A stretch of 64,000 nt of DNA from Winogradskyella psychrotolerans RS-3 (GCF_000427335.1 NZ_ATMR01000102.1:53877-117876), one strand, 5' to 3'. Numbered from the stretch's first letter, positions 33,097-44,042 are shown. Numbers and translations are program-made. The notes: generated by a model not told the origin, from the sequence alone.

Positions 33097-35000
33097 TTAA
33101 ACGTTATATTCAGATAATGGTCTTGTAAATTTTTCAGGATCAGCCGCTAAATGATATCTAGGGTCGTTAATAGCTTCAACGATAACATCCTTAAATTTAG
33201 GACTCGCCTTATAAAGCAAAATTTTACAGTCTTCACTTAAGTGTTTTAGTTTTATTGTTTTTCCTTCAGCTTGATATTTTTCAACAATAATGAAAATAGC
33301 TTCAATAGCTGAATGATCAGAAATACGCGCTTCAACAAAATCGATTTCTACATTATCTGGATCATTTTTAATATCGAATTTTTCATTAAAAGCTGTAATA
33401 CTACCAAAGAACAATGGTCCCCAAATTTCATATGTTTTTGTACCATCGGCTTGAATACGCTTACGTGCTCTAATTTTCTTCGCATTTTCCCATGCAAAAG
33501 ATAAGGCTGAAATAATTACACCAACGAATACGGCGATTGCTAAATCGAAGATCACCGTTACAACAGAAACAATGACAAGTACCACAGCATCTGACATAGG
33601 TATCTTTTTCATAATTCGGAAACTAGACCAAGCAAAGGTTTCAATAACCATCATAAACATAACACCGACTAAGGCTGCAATTGGCACTTGCTCAATATAT
33701 TTATCAGCGAATAAGATAAAAGTAAGTAACGTTATTGCCATCATTACACCAGACAAACGGCCTCTACCACCTGCATTAATATTAATTACGGTTTGTCCAA
33801 TCATACCACAACCACCAGTACCTCCAAAGATTCCGCTAAGCATGTTTCCTGAACCCTGAGCGATACATTCTCTGTTTCCATCTCCTCTTGAGTCTGTTAA
33901 TTCATCCACAAGATTCATAGTCATTAAGGTTTCAATCAAACCTACTGATGCCGCTAAAAAGGCATAAGGTGCAATGAATTTTAAAGTGTCTAAGTTAAAT
34001 GGCAAATGACTCCAAAGCTCTGCAAGGTTGAGTTTGCTAGAAAGCTCATCAAGTCCATTCAAGCCAGCTCCACCACCATCTCTAATAAAATCACCTACAT
34101 TAATGGATTGAAGTCCTCCAAAAATAGAAATCAAAGTCACTATTAAAATCGCCGTCAATGCAGCAGGCATTTTTTAGTTAATTTAGGTAAACCCCAAATA
34201 ATAAGCATGGTTAATAATACCAAACCAATCATTATATAGAGTTTTTCTCCTTCCATTGTGGACTTTAAAACGCCATTGTCCTTTACAGAATATAAGCCGT
34301 TGTCTTGAAGATTGAAAACGACTTTTTTAGTATTCACATCGAAAACTTGATTGTTCGACATGATAAAAACAGCTTCACCTGTATTGATGTTAATAACAGA
34401 GTCTCCTTGTATTGAAAACAATTTAGTGCCAGAAATTAAATCTCTTACGGTATTATCACTGTCGTTAACATTGTAAACCAATTCCTTAGATTCGGTATTA
34501 CGCATGTTTTGTCCAAAAAGATCCTTGTTGTTTTCTTTGAACATACCTAATTGCGCCATGAAAATCACAATAGCTAAACCGTTTACAAAGCCCATCATTA
34601 CAGGGTGAGGAATTAAACGTACAAATTTCCCAAGCTTCAGTACACCTGCTAATATTTGAATAATACCCATTAAAACAACGGCAGCTAACAAATAGAAGTA
34701 GCCCATGTTTTCTACAGGTGTATCAAATAAAAGACCTTTAGCATGTCCTTCTTGAATCATGTGAACAAAAATAACAGCAACAGCTCCTGCAGCTCCAGAT
34801 ATTAAGCCAGGTCTTCCTCCAAAAAGTGCAGAGATGATTCCAATTATAAAGGCACCAAAGAGGGCTACTATAGGACTAATTTGAGCAACAAAGGCAAAGG
34901 CAACCACCTCTGGAATCATTGCGAGTGATACCGTGATGCCTGCAAGAATATCATTCTTAGGGTTTTGTGTGAAATTTTTAATGGTTTTTTGACCGAACAT
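33097..35000 (-). CDS. SulP-family anion transporter (frameshifted)
   Basis: Two frames, 34155-35000 and 33097-34170, overlap at 34170-34175, where six A occur on the coding strand; seven would join them into one 634-residue protein. The N part carries the SulP core ([18 protein letters not shown]), the C part the remaining membrane segments and a STAS domain ([18 protein letters not shown]). A soluble insertion of about 80 residues between the membrane segments separates [10 protein letters not shown] and EKLYIMIG. Sulfate or bicarbonate is the likely substrate; the indel may be a sequencing error. Confidence 0.85.
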
Positions 35001-35025
35001 AATACTTTTTATTTGTAAAAGGCGG

Positions 35026-35033
35026 CAAAGGTA
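35026..35033 (-). promoter_or_regulatory. -7 element of the SulP gene
   Basis: Minus strand TACCTTTG, a match to TAnnTTTG, 26 bp ahead of the ATG at 35000. No clear -33 element. Confidence 0.5.
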
Positions 35034-35074
35034 GACTTTTTGAATTTAATCTAAAAAGCAGTAGTTTGTTAAAC

Positions 35075-35104
35075 AAAAAAGCATCGGTGGATACCAATGC
35101 TTTT
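35075..35104 (-). terminator. Terminator of the DUF4136 gene
   Basis: GCATCGGT and ACCAATGC arms around a four-base loop, with a T-run on the minus strand. It lies just after the restored stop codon of the DUF4136 protein at 35128. Confidence 0.7.
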
Positions 35105-35127
35105 CTATTCTTTTTGTGTGCAATATA

Positions 35128-35678
35128 TTATTTTTCCTCTGGAGGAAACTGCTCTAACATTTGAGATACAAATTCTTTTATACGTTCGTCTTTCTTATCT
35201 GGGTTACTAGCATTAAGATTTCCTGTACCTGAACCTTGCCAAATTAATTCTTTTTGTTGGCATCAATAAGATCTATAAATAGCATTCCTTCAGTAGTGGT
35301 AGTGACTTGGTTGTTGTTCCAGCCAGATCTCCAGCCCCAGCCACCATAACCGCCCCAGCCCCAAGCACCGTTGCCCCAAGCATTGTTGTAAACATCAACA
35401 CGTTGGTTAGATTTGGTGAATATACTCACTAGCATATCTGGATTTTCTGATTTGGTATAACCTTTAGCCATTAGTTCGGCTTCAATTGCTCTTAGAATTC
35501 TTCGCTTATCAATGTCGTTGATTTCTGCCTTGTCAATTCCAGGTTTGAAAAAAGCGAAAGTTTTGTAACTGTCAAAATTAGCTTCTCTATCATAGTCAGC
35601 TGCAACTTTAACTGAGCTACAAGATGCTAATCCTATTAATAAAAGAAACATTGGAGTAAGTTTGAGTAGTTTTTTCAT
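35128..35678 (-). CDS. DUF4136 lipoprotein (frameshifted)
   Basis: A lipoprotein signal (LLIGLASC, lipobox Cys) and a DUF4136 domain. As sequenced the frame ends at 35244 (IDLIDANKKN), but adding one A to the run of five at 35251-35255 continues as KELIWQGSGTGNL..., the expected DUF4136 end, to a stop at 35128: 183 residues. A glycine/tryptophan-rich loop lies in the middle (WGNGAWGWGG). The terminator just behind 35128 supports this. Confidence 0.8.
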
Positions 35679-35702
35679 AATGGGTTTGTTTTTTAATTAC
35701 AC

Positions 35703-37697
35703 TTAATTTAATAATTCGTCATCAACGAAATTTGGCAAAGTAACTTTTAGGTTAGGCTCGATTTCCATAGCACGTCTTATTGCAAAAACGGCTCCTTCAT
35801 TTCTAGCCCAACTTCGTCTTGAAATACCGTTATTGACGTCCCAAAACAGCATTTGTTTTAATTTTTTTGATGCTTCCTTAGTACCATCAAGAACCATACC
35901 AAATCCGCCGTTTATAACTTCGCCCCATCCGACACCTCCACCATTGTGAATGCTTACCCATGTGGCTCCTCTAAAGCTATCACCAATCACATTTTGTATA
36001 GCCATATCTGCTGTAAAGCGTGAGCCGTCATAAATATTACTAGTCTCTCTGTATGGGGAATCGGTTCCTGAAACATCATGATGATCTCTTCCTAAAATAA
36101 CGGTTCCGATTTCACCATTTTTTATGGCTTGGTTAAAGGCTTCGGCAATTTTCATTCGGCCTTCTGCATCTGCATATAAAATTCGAGCTTGAGAACCTAC
36201 CACAAGTTTGTTTTCTTGTGCACCTTTAATCCATTGAATATTATCAGCCATTTGTTGCTGAATTTCTTCAGGAGAATTCTTTTTAATGTCTTCTAAAACT
36301 TTACAGGCAATAGCATCCGTTTTTATCAAATCTTCCGGCTTACCAGAAGCACAAACCCAACGAAATGGACCAAAACCATAATCAAAACACATTGGTCCCA
36401 TAATATCTTGTACGTAACTTGGGTATCTAAAATCGATACCATTTTCTGCCATAATATCGGCACCAGCACGAGAGGCTTCCAATAAAAAGGCGTTTCCATA
36501 ATCGAAGAAATAAGTGCCTTTTGAGGTGTGTTTATTTATAGCGTTTGTATGACGTCGTAAGGTTTCTTGAACTTTCTCTTTAAATAATTCGGGTTGATTC
36601 GCCATCATGTCGTTAGCATCCTCAAAAGAAATATCCACAGGATAATAGCCTCCGGCCCAAGGATTATGAAGCGATGTTTGGTCGCTTCCTAGATCAACAT
36701 GAACATTAGCTTCATCAAATTTTTCCCATACATCTACAATGTTTCCGAGATAAGCGATTGAAATGGTTTCTTTATCAGCTTTAGCTTTTTCAACACGAGT
36801 AACAAGTTGATCTAAATCGGTTATTTTTTCATCGATCCAACCTTGATCTAATCGTACTTGTGTGATTTTAGGATTTACTTCAGCACAAACGGTAATACAG
36901 CCTGCAATGTTTCCAGCTTTTGGTTGTGCGCCAGACATGCCTCCTAAACCTGAAGTTACAAATAAATTGCCTTTTGGTTCCTTTTTAATTTTCCTAAAAC
37001 CGTTAAGTACTGTAATAGTTGTACCGTGTACGATGCCTTGTGGGCCAATATACATGTAGCTTCCGGCAGTCATTTGTCCGTATTGTGTAACTCCTAAAGC
37101 GTTAAATTTCTCCCAGTCGTCTGGTTTCGAGTAATTCGGGATCATCATACCGTTGGTTACCACAACTCTTGGTGCTTCTTTATGCGATGGAAACAATCCC
37201 ATAGGATGACCAGAGTACATGGTCAGGGTTTGTTCATCATTCATTTCGGCCAAATACTTCATAGTTAATCGGTACTGTGCCCAGTTTGAAAACACGCCTC
37301 CATTACCACCATAAGTAATTAATTCGTGCGGATGTTGTGCCACGGCATAATCTAAATTATTCTGAATCATTAGCATAATGGCTGCAGCTTGTGTTGATTT
37401 TGCTGGATATTCAGAAATTGGCCTGGCATACATTTTATAATCTGGTCGTAAACGGTACATGTAGATTCTGCCATAAGTATCTAACTCGTTTTTAAACTCA
37501 GGTAATAAGGTTTTATGATCTTTTTTATCAAAATAACGCAAAGCATTTCTAAGCGCTAATTTTTCTTCTTCTGCAGAAAGAATTGCTTTACGTTTCGGTG
37601 CATGATTTATTGAAGCATCGTAAGGCTTTGGTTCTGGTAATATGTTTGGAATGCCTTCTAATATTTGATCTTTGAACGAGAGTTTTGTAGTATGCAT
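35703..37697 (-). CDS. hutU: Urocanate hydratase
   Basis: 664 residues. It converts urocanate to imidazolone propionate in histidine degradation. GGMSGAQPKAGNIAGCI and SLHNPWAGGYYPVD are the conserved NAD-binding and active segments; FDYGFGPFRWVCASG is near the catalytic Cys. I chose the ATG at 37697 because the upstream codons belong to the small gene that overlaps it. No other hut genes are in the window. Confidence 0.95.
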   Translation of the reverse strand: MHTTKLSFKDQILEGIPNILPEPKPYDASINHAPKRKAILSAEEEKLALRNALRYFDKKDHKTLLPEFKNELDTYGRIYMYRLRPDYKMYARPISEYPAKSTQAAAIMLMIQNNLDYAVAQHPHELITYGGNGGVFSNWAQYRLTMKYLAEMNDEQTLTMYSGHPMGLFPSHKEAPRVVVTNGMMIPNYSKPDDWEKFNALGVTQYGQMTAGSYMYIGPQGIVHGTTITVLNGFRKIKKEPKGNLFVTSGLGGMSGAQPKAGNIAGCITVCAEVNPKITQVRLDQGWIDEKITDLDQLVTRVEKAKADKETISIAYLGNIVDVWEKFDEANVHVDLGSDQTSLHNPWAGGYYPVDISFEDANDMMANQPELFKEKVQETLRRHTNAINKHTSKGTYFFDYGNAFLLEASRAGADIMAENGIDFRYPSYVQDIMGPMCFDYGFGPFRWVCASGKPEDLIKTDAIACKVLEDIKKNSPEEIQQQMADNIQWIKGAQENKLVVGSQARILYADAEGRMKIAEAFNQAIKNGEIGTVILGRDHHDVSGTDSPYRETSNIYDGSRFTADMAIQNVIGDSFRGATWVSIHNGGGVGWGEVINGGFGMVLDGTKEASKKLKQMLFWDVNNGISRRSWARNEGAVFAIRRAMEIEPNLKVTLPNFVDDELLN

Positions 37698-37858
37698 TAC
37701 TTCTTTTTTAATGTGTTTTTGTTGAATCCATAAGGACAATGTCTGCAGCCGCTTTCGCAACAATAGCCACGTTTCAAGTGGTATTGCTCAGTAAAACAGC
37801 GGTAACCTTCGGGTGTCAGATAATAATCACCGTCTTCAATTGGGACGTATTTTTTCAT
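37697..37858 (-). CDS. Small DUF5522-type cysteine-rich protein
   Basis: 53 residues, too short for many gene finders. The core GYCCESGCRHCPYGF has four cysteines that could bind a metal. The C-terminal KKK and the stop overlap the urocanase start codon by one base (TAATG), so the two are translationally coupled. Function unknown. I recall the family as DUF5522, which occurs beside other genes in this phylum. Confidence 0.8.
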   Translation of the reverse strand: MKKYVPIEDGDYYLTPEGYRCFTEQYHLKRGYCCESGCRHCPYGFNKNTLKKK

Positions 37859-38029
37859 AGTTAATACCAAATAAACATCAAAATGCTGGGTTAAATTCGT
37901 TGCTATTTCCTTTATATTTTCAATTTAATTTAAAGAAAATATATTCCAAATTTACCTTCAATAATTTTAAAATTCATTTGGTATAACAAAGATAACGTAA
38001 TTTGGTTTGATTTTTGAAACGAATAAAGC

Positions 38030-38359
38030 ATGATATTGATTTCGAAATATATAGTGCCAAAAGGTTATTTGGGCGTTACCATTTTTCCTTTTATGTTTTT
38101 AAAGACTGAGGATTTAAAGCGTAATGCTGTACTTATAAATCATGAAAGAATTCATCTCAAGCAACAGCTTGAATTGTTTGTTCTTCCATTTTATATCCTT
38201 TACACAATTGAATTTTTATGTCGATTAATTCAATATAAAAAATGGGATTTAGCCTATAGAAATATTTCTTTTGAACGTGAAGCTTATGGGCATGAAAAGG
38301 ATCTCGACTATTTAAAATCTAGACCTTTGTATAATGTGTTTAAATTTATTAGAAATTAA
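38030..38359 (+). CDS. Small membrane protein with an HExxH motif
   Basis: 109 residues. NHERIHLKQQLELFVLPFYILYTIEF combines an HExxH metal-binding motif with a hydrophobic segment; the C-terminus has a conserved FEREAYGHEKDLDYLKSR region. This resembles the first half of the M56/BlaR peptidase fold but is far too short, so I treat it as a conserved protein of unknown function in Flavobacteriaceae. Confidence 0.75.
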   Translation: MILISKYIVPKGYLGVTIFPFMFLKTEDLKRNAVLINHERIHLKQQLELFVLPFYILYTIEFLCRLIQYKKWDLAYRNISFEREAYGHEKDLDYLKSRPLYNVFKFIRN

Positions 38360-38362
38360 ATT

Positions 38363-38395
38363 TTGCGATTTTTTATTCGCCATCAACTAACTTTG
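38363..38395 (+). promoter_or_regulatory. Promoter of the D-cysteine desulfhydrase-like gene
   Basis: TTG at 38363-38365, 22 nt, TAACTTTG at 38388-38395. The transcript would start near 38402, about 14 nt ahead of the TTG start codon. Confidence 0.6.
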
Positions 38396-38415
38396 TTGCT
38401 ATAAAAATAAAGCCG

Positions 38416-39321
38416 TTGTTAAATTATAATACTCATAATCAGCACTTATCTGTTCCAGATTCTTCGATTAAAATTGCAATTAAACGCGAAGATTTAATTC
38501 ATCCGTTTATTTCTGGAAATAAGTATCGCAAGTTAAAATTCAATATTGAAGACGCTAAAACTACTAATGTAAAAACCTTATTAACCTTTGGAGGTGCGTT
38601 TTCAAATCATATTGCTGCTGTGGCTTACGCCGGAAAAGAATATGGTTTTAATACGATTGGGGTCATAAGAGGGGAGGAGTTAAGGGAAAAGAAAGATTTA
38701 AACCCAACCTTGACGTTTGCAAAATCTTGTGGTATGCAGTTTGAATTTGTGTCTCGGGAGGTGTATCGGATTAAAACGAATGATGATTTTATAAATAGCT
38801 TAAGAAATGAATTTGGGGATTTTTATTTAATTCCCGAAGGTGGTACAAATGAATTGGCTGTCAAAGGTTGTGAGGAAATCTTGGAAGCAGACGATTTTAA
38901 ATTTGATTATATCTGTTGTGCTGTAGGAACAGGTGGGACAATTTCTGGCTTAATTAATTCGTCGAAAAAGCATCAGAAAATATTAGGCTTTCCGGCTTTA
39001 AAAGGTGATTTTTTACAAGAAGATATTCGTAAATTTGCAAATCAAGATAATTGGAAATTAATATCAGATTATCATTTTGGTGGTTATGGTAAAATAAAGC
39101 CCGAATTGATTTCGTTTATTAATACGTTTAAGAACGATTATAATATACCATTAGATCCGATTTATACAGGTAAAATGCTATTTGGAATATTTGATTTAAT
39201 TGCTCTTGGATATTTTTCAACAGGTTCTAAAATACTTGTCATTCACACAGGAGGTTTGCAAGGAATTGCAGGTGTAAATGATATGTTGAAGCGTAAAAAT
39301 CGCCCTTTAATTGAAATATAA
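38416..39321 (+). CDS. PLP-dependent ACC deaminase / D-cysteine desulfhydrase-like
   Basis: 301 residues, fold type II. The PLP Lys is in HPFISGNKYRKLKFN, GAFSNHIAA and IPEGGTNELAVKG are conserved, and GTGGTISGLI is the phosphate loop. Members use 1-aminocyclopropane-1-carboxylate or D-cysteine; this cannot be decided from sequence. There is no ATG before residue 100, so a TTG start at 38416 was chosen, and the upstream promoter supports it. Confidence 0.82.
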   Translation: MLNYNTHNQHLSVPDSSIKIAIKREDLIHPFISGNKYRKLKFNIEDAKTTNVKTLLTFGGAFSNHIAAVAYAGKEYGFNTIGVIRGEELREKKDLNPTLTFAKSCGMQFEFVSREVYRIKTNDDFINSLRNEFGDFYLIPEGGTNELAVKGCEEILEADDFKFDYICCAVGTGGTISGLINSSKKHQKILGFPALKGDFLQEDIRKFANQDNWKLISDYHFGGYGKIKPELISFINTFKNDYNIPLDPIYTGKMLFGIFDLIALGYFSTGSKILVIHTGGLQGIAGVNDMLKRKNRPLIEI

Positions 39322-39324
39322 AAC

Positions 39325-40167
39325 ATGAAGTTCAGATATTTAATCTTATTAGTTGCAGTATTGGCAATGAGTTGTGGTCCTAAAAAAGGTATTGTAACTA
39401 AAAAGAAACGAAGTAGTACGACTAAAACAGTTGTAGTAAAAGACAAAAAAGAGGAGGTTAAAACGGTTGAAACGGTTGAAACAAATCCGTCAGCTGTAGA
39501 AGAAAATAAAGCTCCAAGTAGTGTTGAGGTTTATATTAGTTTATATGCTGAAATTTCCAAAAACAAAATGCGGACTCATAAAATTCCAGCGAGTATTACC
39601 TTGGCTCAAGGTATTTTAGAATCTGGTGTTGGAAAAGGACGTTTAGCGGTTAAGGCAAATAATCACTTTGGGATTAAATGCCACGGTTGGACAGGTGCTA
39701 AGATTTACCACGATGATGATCGTTCTCAAGAATGTTTTAGGAAGTATGATAAAGCAGAAATGTCTTACGAAGACCATTCTGAATTCTTAACAGGCCGTAG
39801 CCGTTATGCGAGTTTATTTGATCTAAGACCCGATGATTATAAAGGTTGGGCTAAAGGCTTAAGAGCGGCAGGTTATGCAACAGATCGTAAATATCCTGAA
39901 AAACTGATTAGCTTAATTGAACGCTATAATCTTGATAAATATGATGATGAAGTCCTTAATGGAACAACTACTAAGTCATCGCGCAGATCAACCACTATAA
40001 TAGAGGGACCAAAGAAGGTGACGTCTAAAAAGCACACGGTGGCTAAAGGAGATACGTTGTATTCTTTATCTAGATTATATAAAACTACGGTTGATGCTAT
40101 TAAAGTTAAAAATAATTTAAAATCAAATGACCTTACTATTGGTCAACAACTTATTATTCCTAATTAA
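39325..40167 (+). CDS. Glucosaminidase lipoprotein with LysM
   Basis: 280 residues. Lipoprotein signal (VLAMSCG), a basic linker, then a FlgJ-like glucosaminidase domain (ITLAQGILESGVGKGRLAVKANNHFGIKC, with the catalytic Glu) and a C-terminal LysM (KGDTLYSLSRLYKTT). It should cut peptidoglycan at the outer membrane or periplasm. It lies directly upstream of hemL, three bases away. Confidence 0.9.
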   Translation: MKFRYLILLVAVLAMSCGPKKGIVTKKKRSSTTKTVVVKDKKEEVKTVETVETNPSAVEENKAPSSVEVYISLYAEISKNKMRTHKIPASITLAQGILESGVGKGRLAVKANNHFGIKCHGWTGAKIYHDDDRSQECFRKYDKAEMSYEDHSEFLTGRSRYASLFDLRPDDYKGWAKGLRAAGYATDRKYPEKLISLIERYNLDKYDDEVLNGTTTKSSRRSTTIIEGPKKVTSKKHTVAKGDTLYSLSRLYKTTVDAIKVKNNLKSNDLTIGQQLIIPN

Positions 40168-40170
40168 TTT

Positions 40171-41458
40171 ATGTTATATCAAAGAAGTAGTGCTTTATTT
40201 AAAGAGGCTCAAAAAGTTATTCCTGGTGGAGTCAATTCACCCGTAAGAGCTTTTAGTGCCGTTGGTGGAACTCCTATTTTTGCTAAGTCAGCAAAAGGAG
40301 CTTATGTCTATGATGAAGATGGAAATCGTTTTATAGATTATATAAATTCTTGGGGTCCAATGTTGCTGGGGCATGCATTTCCTCCTGTAGTAGATGCGGT
40401 TATAGAAAAAAGCAAAACAAGGAACTTCATTTGGGATGCCAACAGCTATTGAAACTGAGATTGCAGAATTATCGGTTTCTATGGTGCCAAATATTGATAA
40501 AATTCGTTTTGTTAATTCAGGGACTGAAGCGTGTATGAGTGCTATTCGTTTAGCTAGAGGCTTTACTAAAAAAGATAAGATTATAAAATTTGCGGGTTGT
40601 TATCATGGGCATAGCGATTCGTTTTTGATTGCAGCAGGAAGTGGTGCCATAACATTTGGAACACCCAATAGTCCTGGTGTAACAGAAGGAACCGCAAAAG
40701 ACACATTATTGGCACGCTATAATGATCTTGAAAATGTAAACGAATTAGTTGAAGCAAATAAAGACGTCATAGCTGCAATTATTATTGAGCCTGTTGCTGG
40801 TAATATGGGCTGTATTCCTCCTGTAGATGGGTTTTTAGAAGGTTTAAGGTCTATTTGCGACTCAAATGATATCTTATTGATTTTTGATGAGGTAATGACG
40901 GGTTTTAGATTGGCAAATGGAGGCGTGCAAGAACTTAAAAATATTAATGCAGATATCGTTTGTTTCGGAAAAGTTGTTGGTGGTGGATTGCCAGTTGGTG
41001 CCTTTGCTGCTCGAAATGAAATTATGAACTATTTAGCTCCAATTGGCCCAGTGTATCAAGCGGGAACTTTAAGTGGGAATCCGTTAGCTATGGCAGCAGG
41101 TTTGGCTATGCTTAAAACCATTAATGCTGATGCTGATTTGATGAATAGGCTAGAGGAGAAAACAAAATATCTTCATAACGGTATTGCTGATGCGCTTAAT
41201 AAAAATAATGTGACACATACAATCAATAGAATAGGGTCTATGATTTCTGTGCATTTTTCAGAAGATGCTGTAGTGGATTTTGACTCTGCTGCTAAAGGGA
41301 ATAATGACACTTTTAAAAAGTTCTTTCACGGCATGTTAAACAAAGGTATTTATATTGCTCCCAGTGCATTTGAAACCTGGTTTATAACGGATGCTTTAAC
41401 TTATGAAGATTTAAACGAAACCATTGCAGCTGTCGAGGACATTGCGAAAGATTTATAA
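40171..41458 (+). CDS. hemL: Glutamate-1-semialdehyde 2,1-aminomutase (frameshifted)
   Basis: Two frames, 40171-40452 and 40436-41458, are joined by removing one A from the run at 40406-40411, giving a 428-residue protein of normal length. [12 protein letters not shown] and [19 protein letters not shown] belong to the first half, and the PLP Lys lies in [15 protein letters not shown] in the second. It makes 5-aminolevulinate for haem. An essential gene like this is unlikely to be broken, which suggests an assembly error. Confidence 0.88.
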
Positions 41459-41464
41459 ACAGAA

Positions 41465-41489
41465 AAAGTCTCGCTATTTGCGAGACTTT
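41465..41489. terminator. Bidirectional terminator hairpin
   Basis: AAAGTCTCGC, TATTT, GCGAGACTTT, with T-runs on both strands. It closes hemL and the convergent gene at 41509-41868. Confidence 0.85.
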
Positions 41490-41508
41490 TTTTTATAAAA
41501 AACTGAGC

Positions 41509-41868
41509 TTAACTTTTTTGAAAACGTTTAAAGCGTTCAAATTGTACTTTATTTAAAAGAACTTTCATTTTGTTATCAAGCTGTTCGTTTGCAGCTGTTG
41601 TTTTAATAAATACTTCTTTTTCAGTTGAGTTTTTTTCATTTTCAATGAAATATAAATCGCTAGTATGCTCTTTTACTACTTTGTAGACTTCTTCTGTCTT
41701 GTCTTTTTCTAACTGAATAAATTTAATTAAACCCTTAGTGGTCTTAATAGCTTTAGCTTCTATAATAGCATTTGCTTCTTTGTCAGTATTACTGTTTTGT
41801 GCAACAGCAGTCTGAGTTCCTAAAAATAGTGCAAATACAAATAAACAGAGTGTGATAGTCTTTTTCAT
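41509..41868 (-). CDS. Secreted Spy/CpxP-like small protein
   Basis: 119 residues: signal peptide (FVFALFLGTQTAVAQ) then a mostly helical polar chain with charged heptads. The LNKVQFERFKRFQ tail resembles the LTxxQ-type motif of Spy-like periplasmic chaperones. It is next to a similar gene at 41970. Function inferred weakly. Confidence 0.6.
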   Translation of the reverse strand: MKKTITLCLFVFALFLGTQTAVAQNSNTDKEANAIIEAKAIKTTKGLIKFIQLEKDKTEEVYKVVKEHTSDLYFIENEKNSTEKEVFIKTTAANEQLDNKMKVLLNKVQFERFKRFQKS

Positions 41869-41920
41869 TATTAATTTTTAAATTCGACACTAAAATAACA
41901 ATTTTATTCAATAAAAAGAA

Positions 41921-41944
41921 AAAGTATCACCGAAGCGATACTTT
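41921..41944. terminator. Hairpin terminator between the two Spy-like genes
   Basis: AAAGTATC and GATACTTT arms with an eight-base loop; A- and T-rich flanks on both sides. It should end the 41970-42455 gene. Confidence 0.7.
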
Positions 41945-41969
41945 TTCTTCAAAATTAGACGATTATATA

Positions 41970-42455
41970 TTAGTTTTCGTCTTGTTGTTTGTTGTGTTTT
42001 CCTTCGCGTTTTTCATCACGTTTTTTATGACGATCACCTCTTTTTTTATGATCTCTAGGCTTCATTTTTTCGAACTTAGCATACTGTTCTGCATTTAAGA
42101 TCGTTTTCATTTCGCGCTTCATTTCAATCTGCTGATCTAATCTGGTATTTTGCATCTTAAGGAATTCTTCTTGAGAAGGCTTTTCTCTTTTTTCTCCTTC
42201 TGCGGCTTTATGTTTTTGCCTTAAACCTTCATTGGCTTTTGCTTCGCTTAAGAAAATAGTATGTATTTTTTTCTGCTGCGCATCAGTTAAGTCTAGTTTT
42301 AAAGTTAATTTTTTTGATTTTAAATCGGCAATATCACTAGGTGTCATTTGCATTCTTAATTCTGATCTATCTTTGCGGTCCGATCTCTTTTCTTTTTCCT
42401 GTGCCATGCCATTTAGTGTAAATAGAGCTACGGCGATTACTAATAAATTTCTCAT
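41970..42455 (-). CDS. Spy/CpxP-like secreted protein
   Basis: 161 residues with a signal peptide (LLVIAVALFTLNGMAQ). LKLDLTDAQQKKIHTIFL and TILNAEQYAKFEKM are the LTxxQ repeats that define periplasmic Spy/CpxP chaperones. The C-terminal half is strongly basic (DKKRGDRHKKRDEKREGKH), which is unusual. A soluble periplasmic role is likely. Confidence 0.75.
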   Translation of the reverse strand: MRNLLVIAVALFTLNGMAQEKEKRSDRKDRSELRMQMTPSDIADLKSKKLTLKLDLTDAQQKKIHTIFLSEAKANEGLRQKHKAAEGEKREKPSQEEFLKMQNTRLDQQIEMKREMKTILNAEQYAKFEKMKPRDHKKRGDRHKKRDEKREGKHNKQQDEN

Positions 42456-42547
42456 GTCTTTTATGTTTTATGTTATACTTGTTTAGACCTAGAGTAAGTA
42501 TTTAGGTTTAACTATGATTCGTTTTTTAACACGTATATTAACATTTG

Positions 42548-44042
42548 TTACATTTTTATTAGCCTTAGTGTTGTTTGAAATACGTTTTCCTTGTCAGCCT
42601 TGCTTTTCAGCCATGCATAGAAGCTTATGATAAATATATCCTCTTTGTTTATTGTAGTCCACTCAAAGGTTAACTCTAATTTATTTAGAAATTCTGTTGT
42701 GTTTATGTTTTCTGGTTTTATGTAATATAGTTCTGCAAATTTTATAAAAGTTAGAATTCGGGATTGTCCAATTTGGTTCAAGTAGCTTGAGTAGCGTCGC
42801 CTAAAACTTTTTAATCGTGAATAAAACAAGTCGTCTTCTTGTAGTTCTATATATAATAGAAGTTCTGCAACGTTTTTTTTAATCACCCAATCCATACCTA
42901 CTTTTTCTTTATACCATTGGTCGGTATGATAAAATTTGGATGAGATGGATTTGGACTTTAAAAAGTCTCCTTTTTGAAAGTAAAACATAAAGCATGTAAG
43001 TTGTAAGTCGAGTAAGGTTTCTGTGTCTTCATGTTTTTTATTAGTGAAGCTTTCAATTAATATAATAGCGTCATCTTGTTTATTGCTGTAGTTGAGGTTT
43101 AAAGCTTTAACTAAGGTTTTTTTTAATATGAAGGATTTGTAATAGGCCCGTTTTTTCAGCTGCATGAGCTGTTCCATTTCTTTGATGTAACGTGTAGAAG
43201 CTTCAAATTTTTTATTCCTGAAAAGTGTGTTCGCAATTATATAAACGATTTCAATTTGATAAAAAAGTTGCTTGTCGGTTTCCTTCTTTTGTTTTAGAAT
43301 GTCATAACTCTTCATCACAAAGCTTTCGATGGAATAATATTTTTTTGTGACTAAAGCCGAAATATTAGCAATCGCTAAAATCTGATACAAGGATTTAAAG
43401 GAAAGCGATGTGTTAATTTCAATATGATGTGCTTTTAGTAGGTGTTCGAGTTCTAATTCGAAATCAATGACGGTGCCTTCATATGTGACGTCATTTAACA
43501 TCGATTTTAATTTAGCATACACGATATTGAGTTCATCTTCTAATTGATGCTTTTTCTGATTTTCTTTTGTTTAACAATTAAGTTATCTAATCCTACTTTA
43601 GGATAATTAGAAGCATATTGGATTTTGGTATGATAGATTTCGTTGAGTATTGGGAACATTAAATGCTCATCTGCTAAGCGTTCAGCCTTGTCTAAAACTT
43701 TATATGCGATCTCATATTTTTTTGAAGTAAAAAGGTTCGTGATGCTAAAATGTACTTAATAACCTGTATGTCTATGGAGCTCTCATCTTCGAGGTTTTTA
43801 TTCGCGGTAAAATCTATTAAGGATTGAAATAGGCGTTTTCTTAAGGCATGGTAAGCATTGCAGTTTTCTACTTTATAAAGTTGATTGCAAATGTTTTTAG
43901 AATCGTCATTAGAATATGCGAGTACCTTAAATAATTGAATGTTCTTGGTGTCTTTCCGCTTGTTCTTTTGTTGAAGGTAATTTACGAATTTCTGTTGTTC
44001 TTCAATAGTTAATGTATCAATTATAGATTTTAATGCTATCAT
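42548..44042 (-). CDS. Hypothetical protein, two frameshifts
   Basis: The two ORFs 43692-44042 and 42548-43522, plus an unlisted stretch, join into one 498-residue protein when one base is added at each of two runs: five A (plus strand) at 43729-43733, and five T at 43551-43555. The repaired joint reads RTF-TSKKYEIAYKVLDKAERL and KKIRK-HQLEDELNIVYAKLKS. The product is all-helical with no membrane segment, perhaps a TPR-like repeat protein. I do not recognise the family. Confidence 0.65.

Noticed and set aside
33097..35000. Two separate SulP genes
   Set aside because: The halves are the N- and C-parts of one transporter and meet at a homopolymer; a single-base change joins them.
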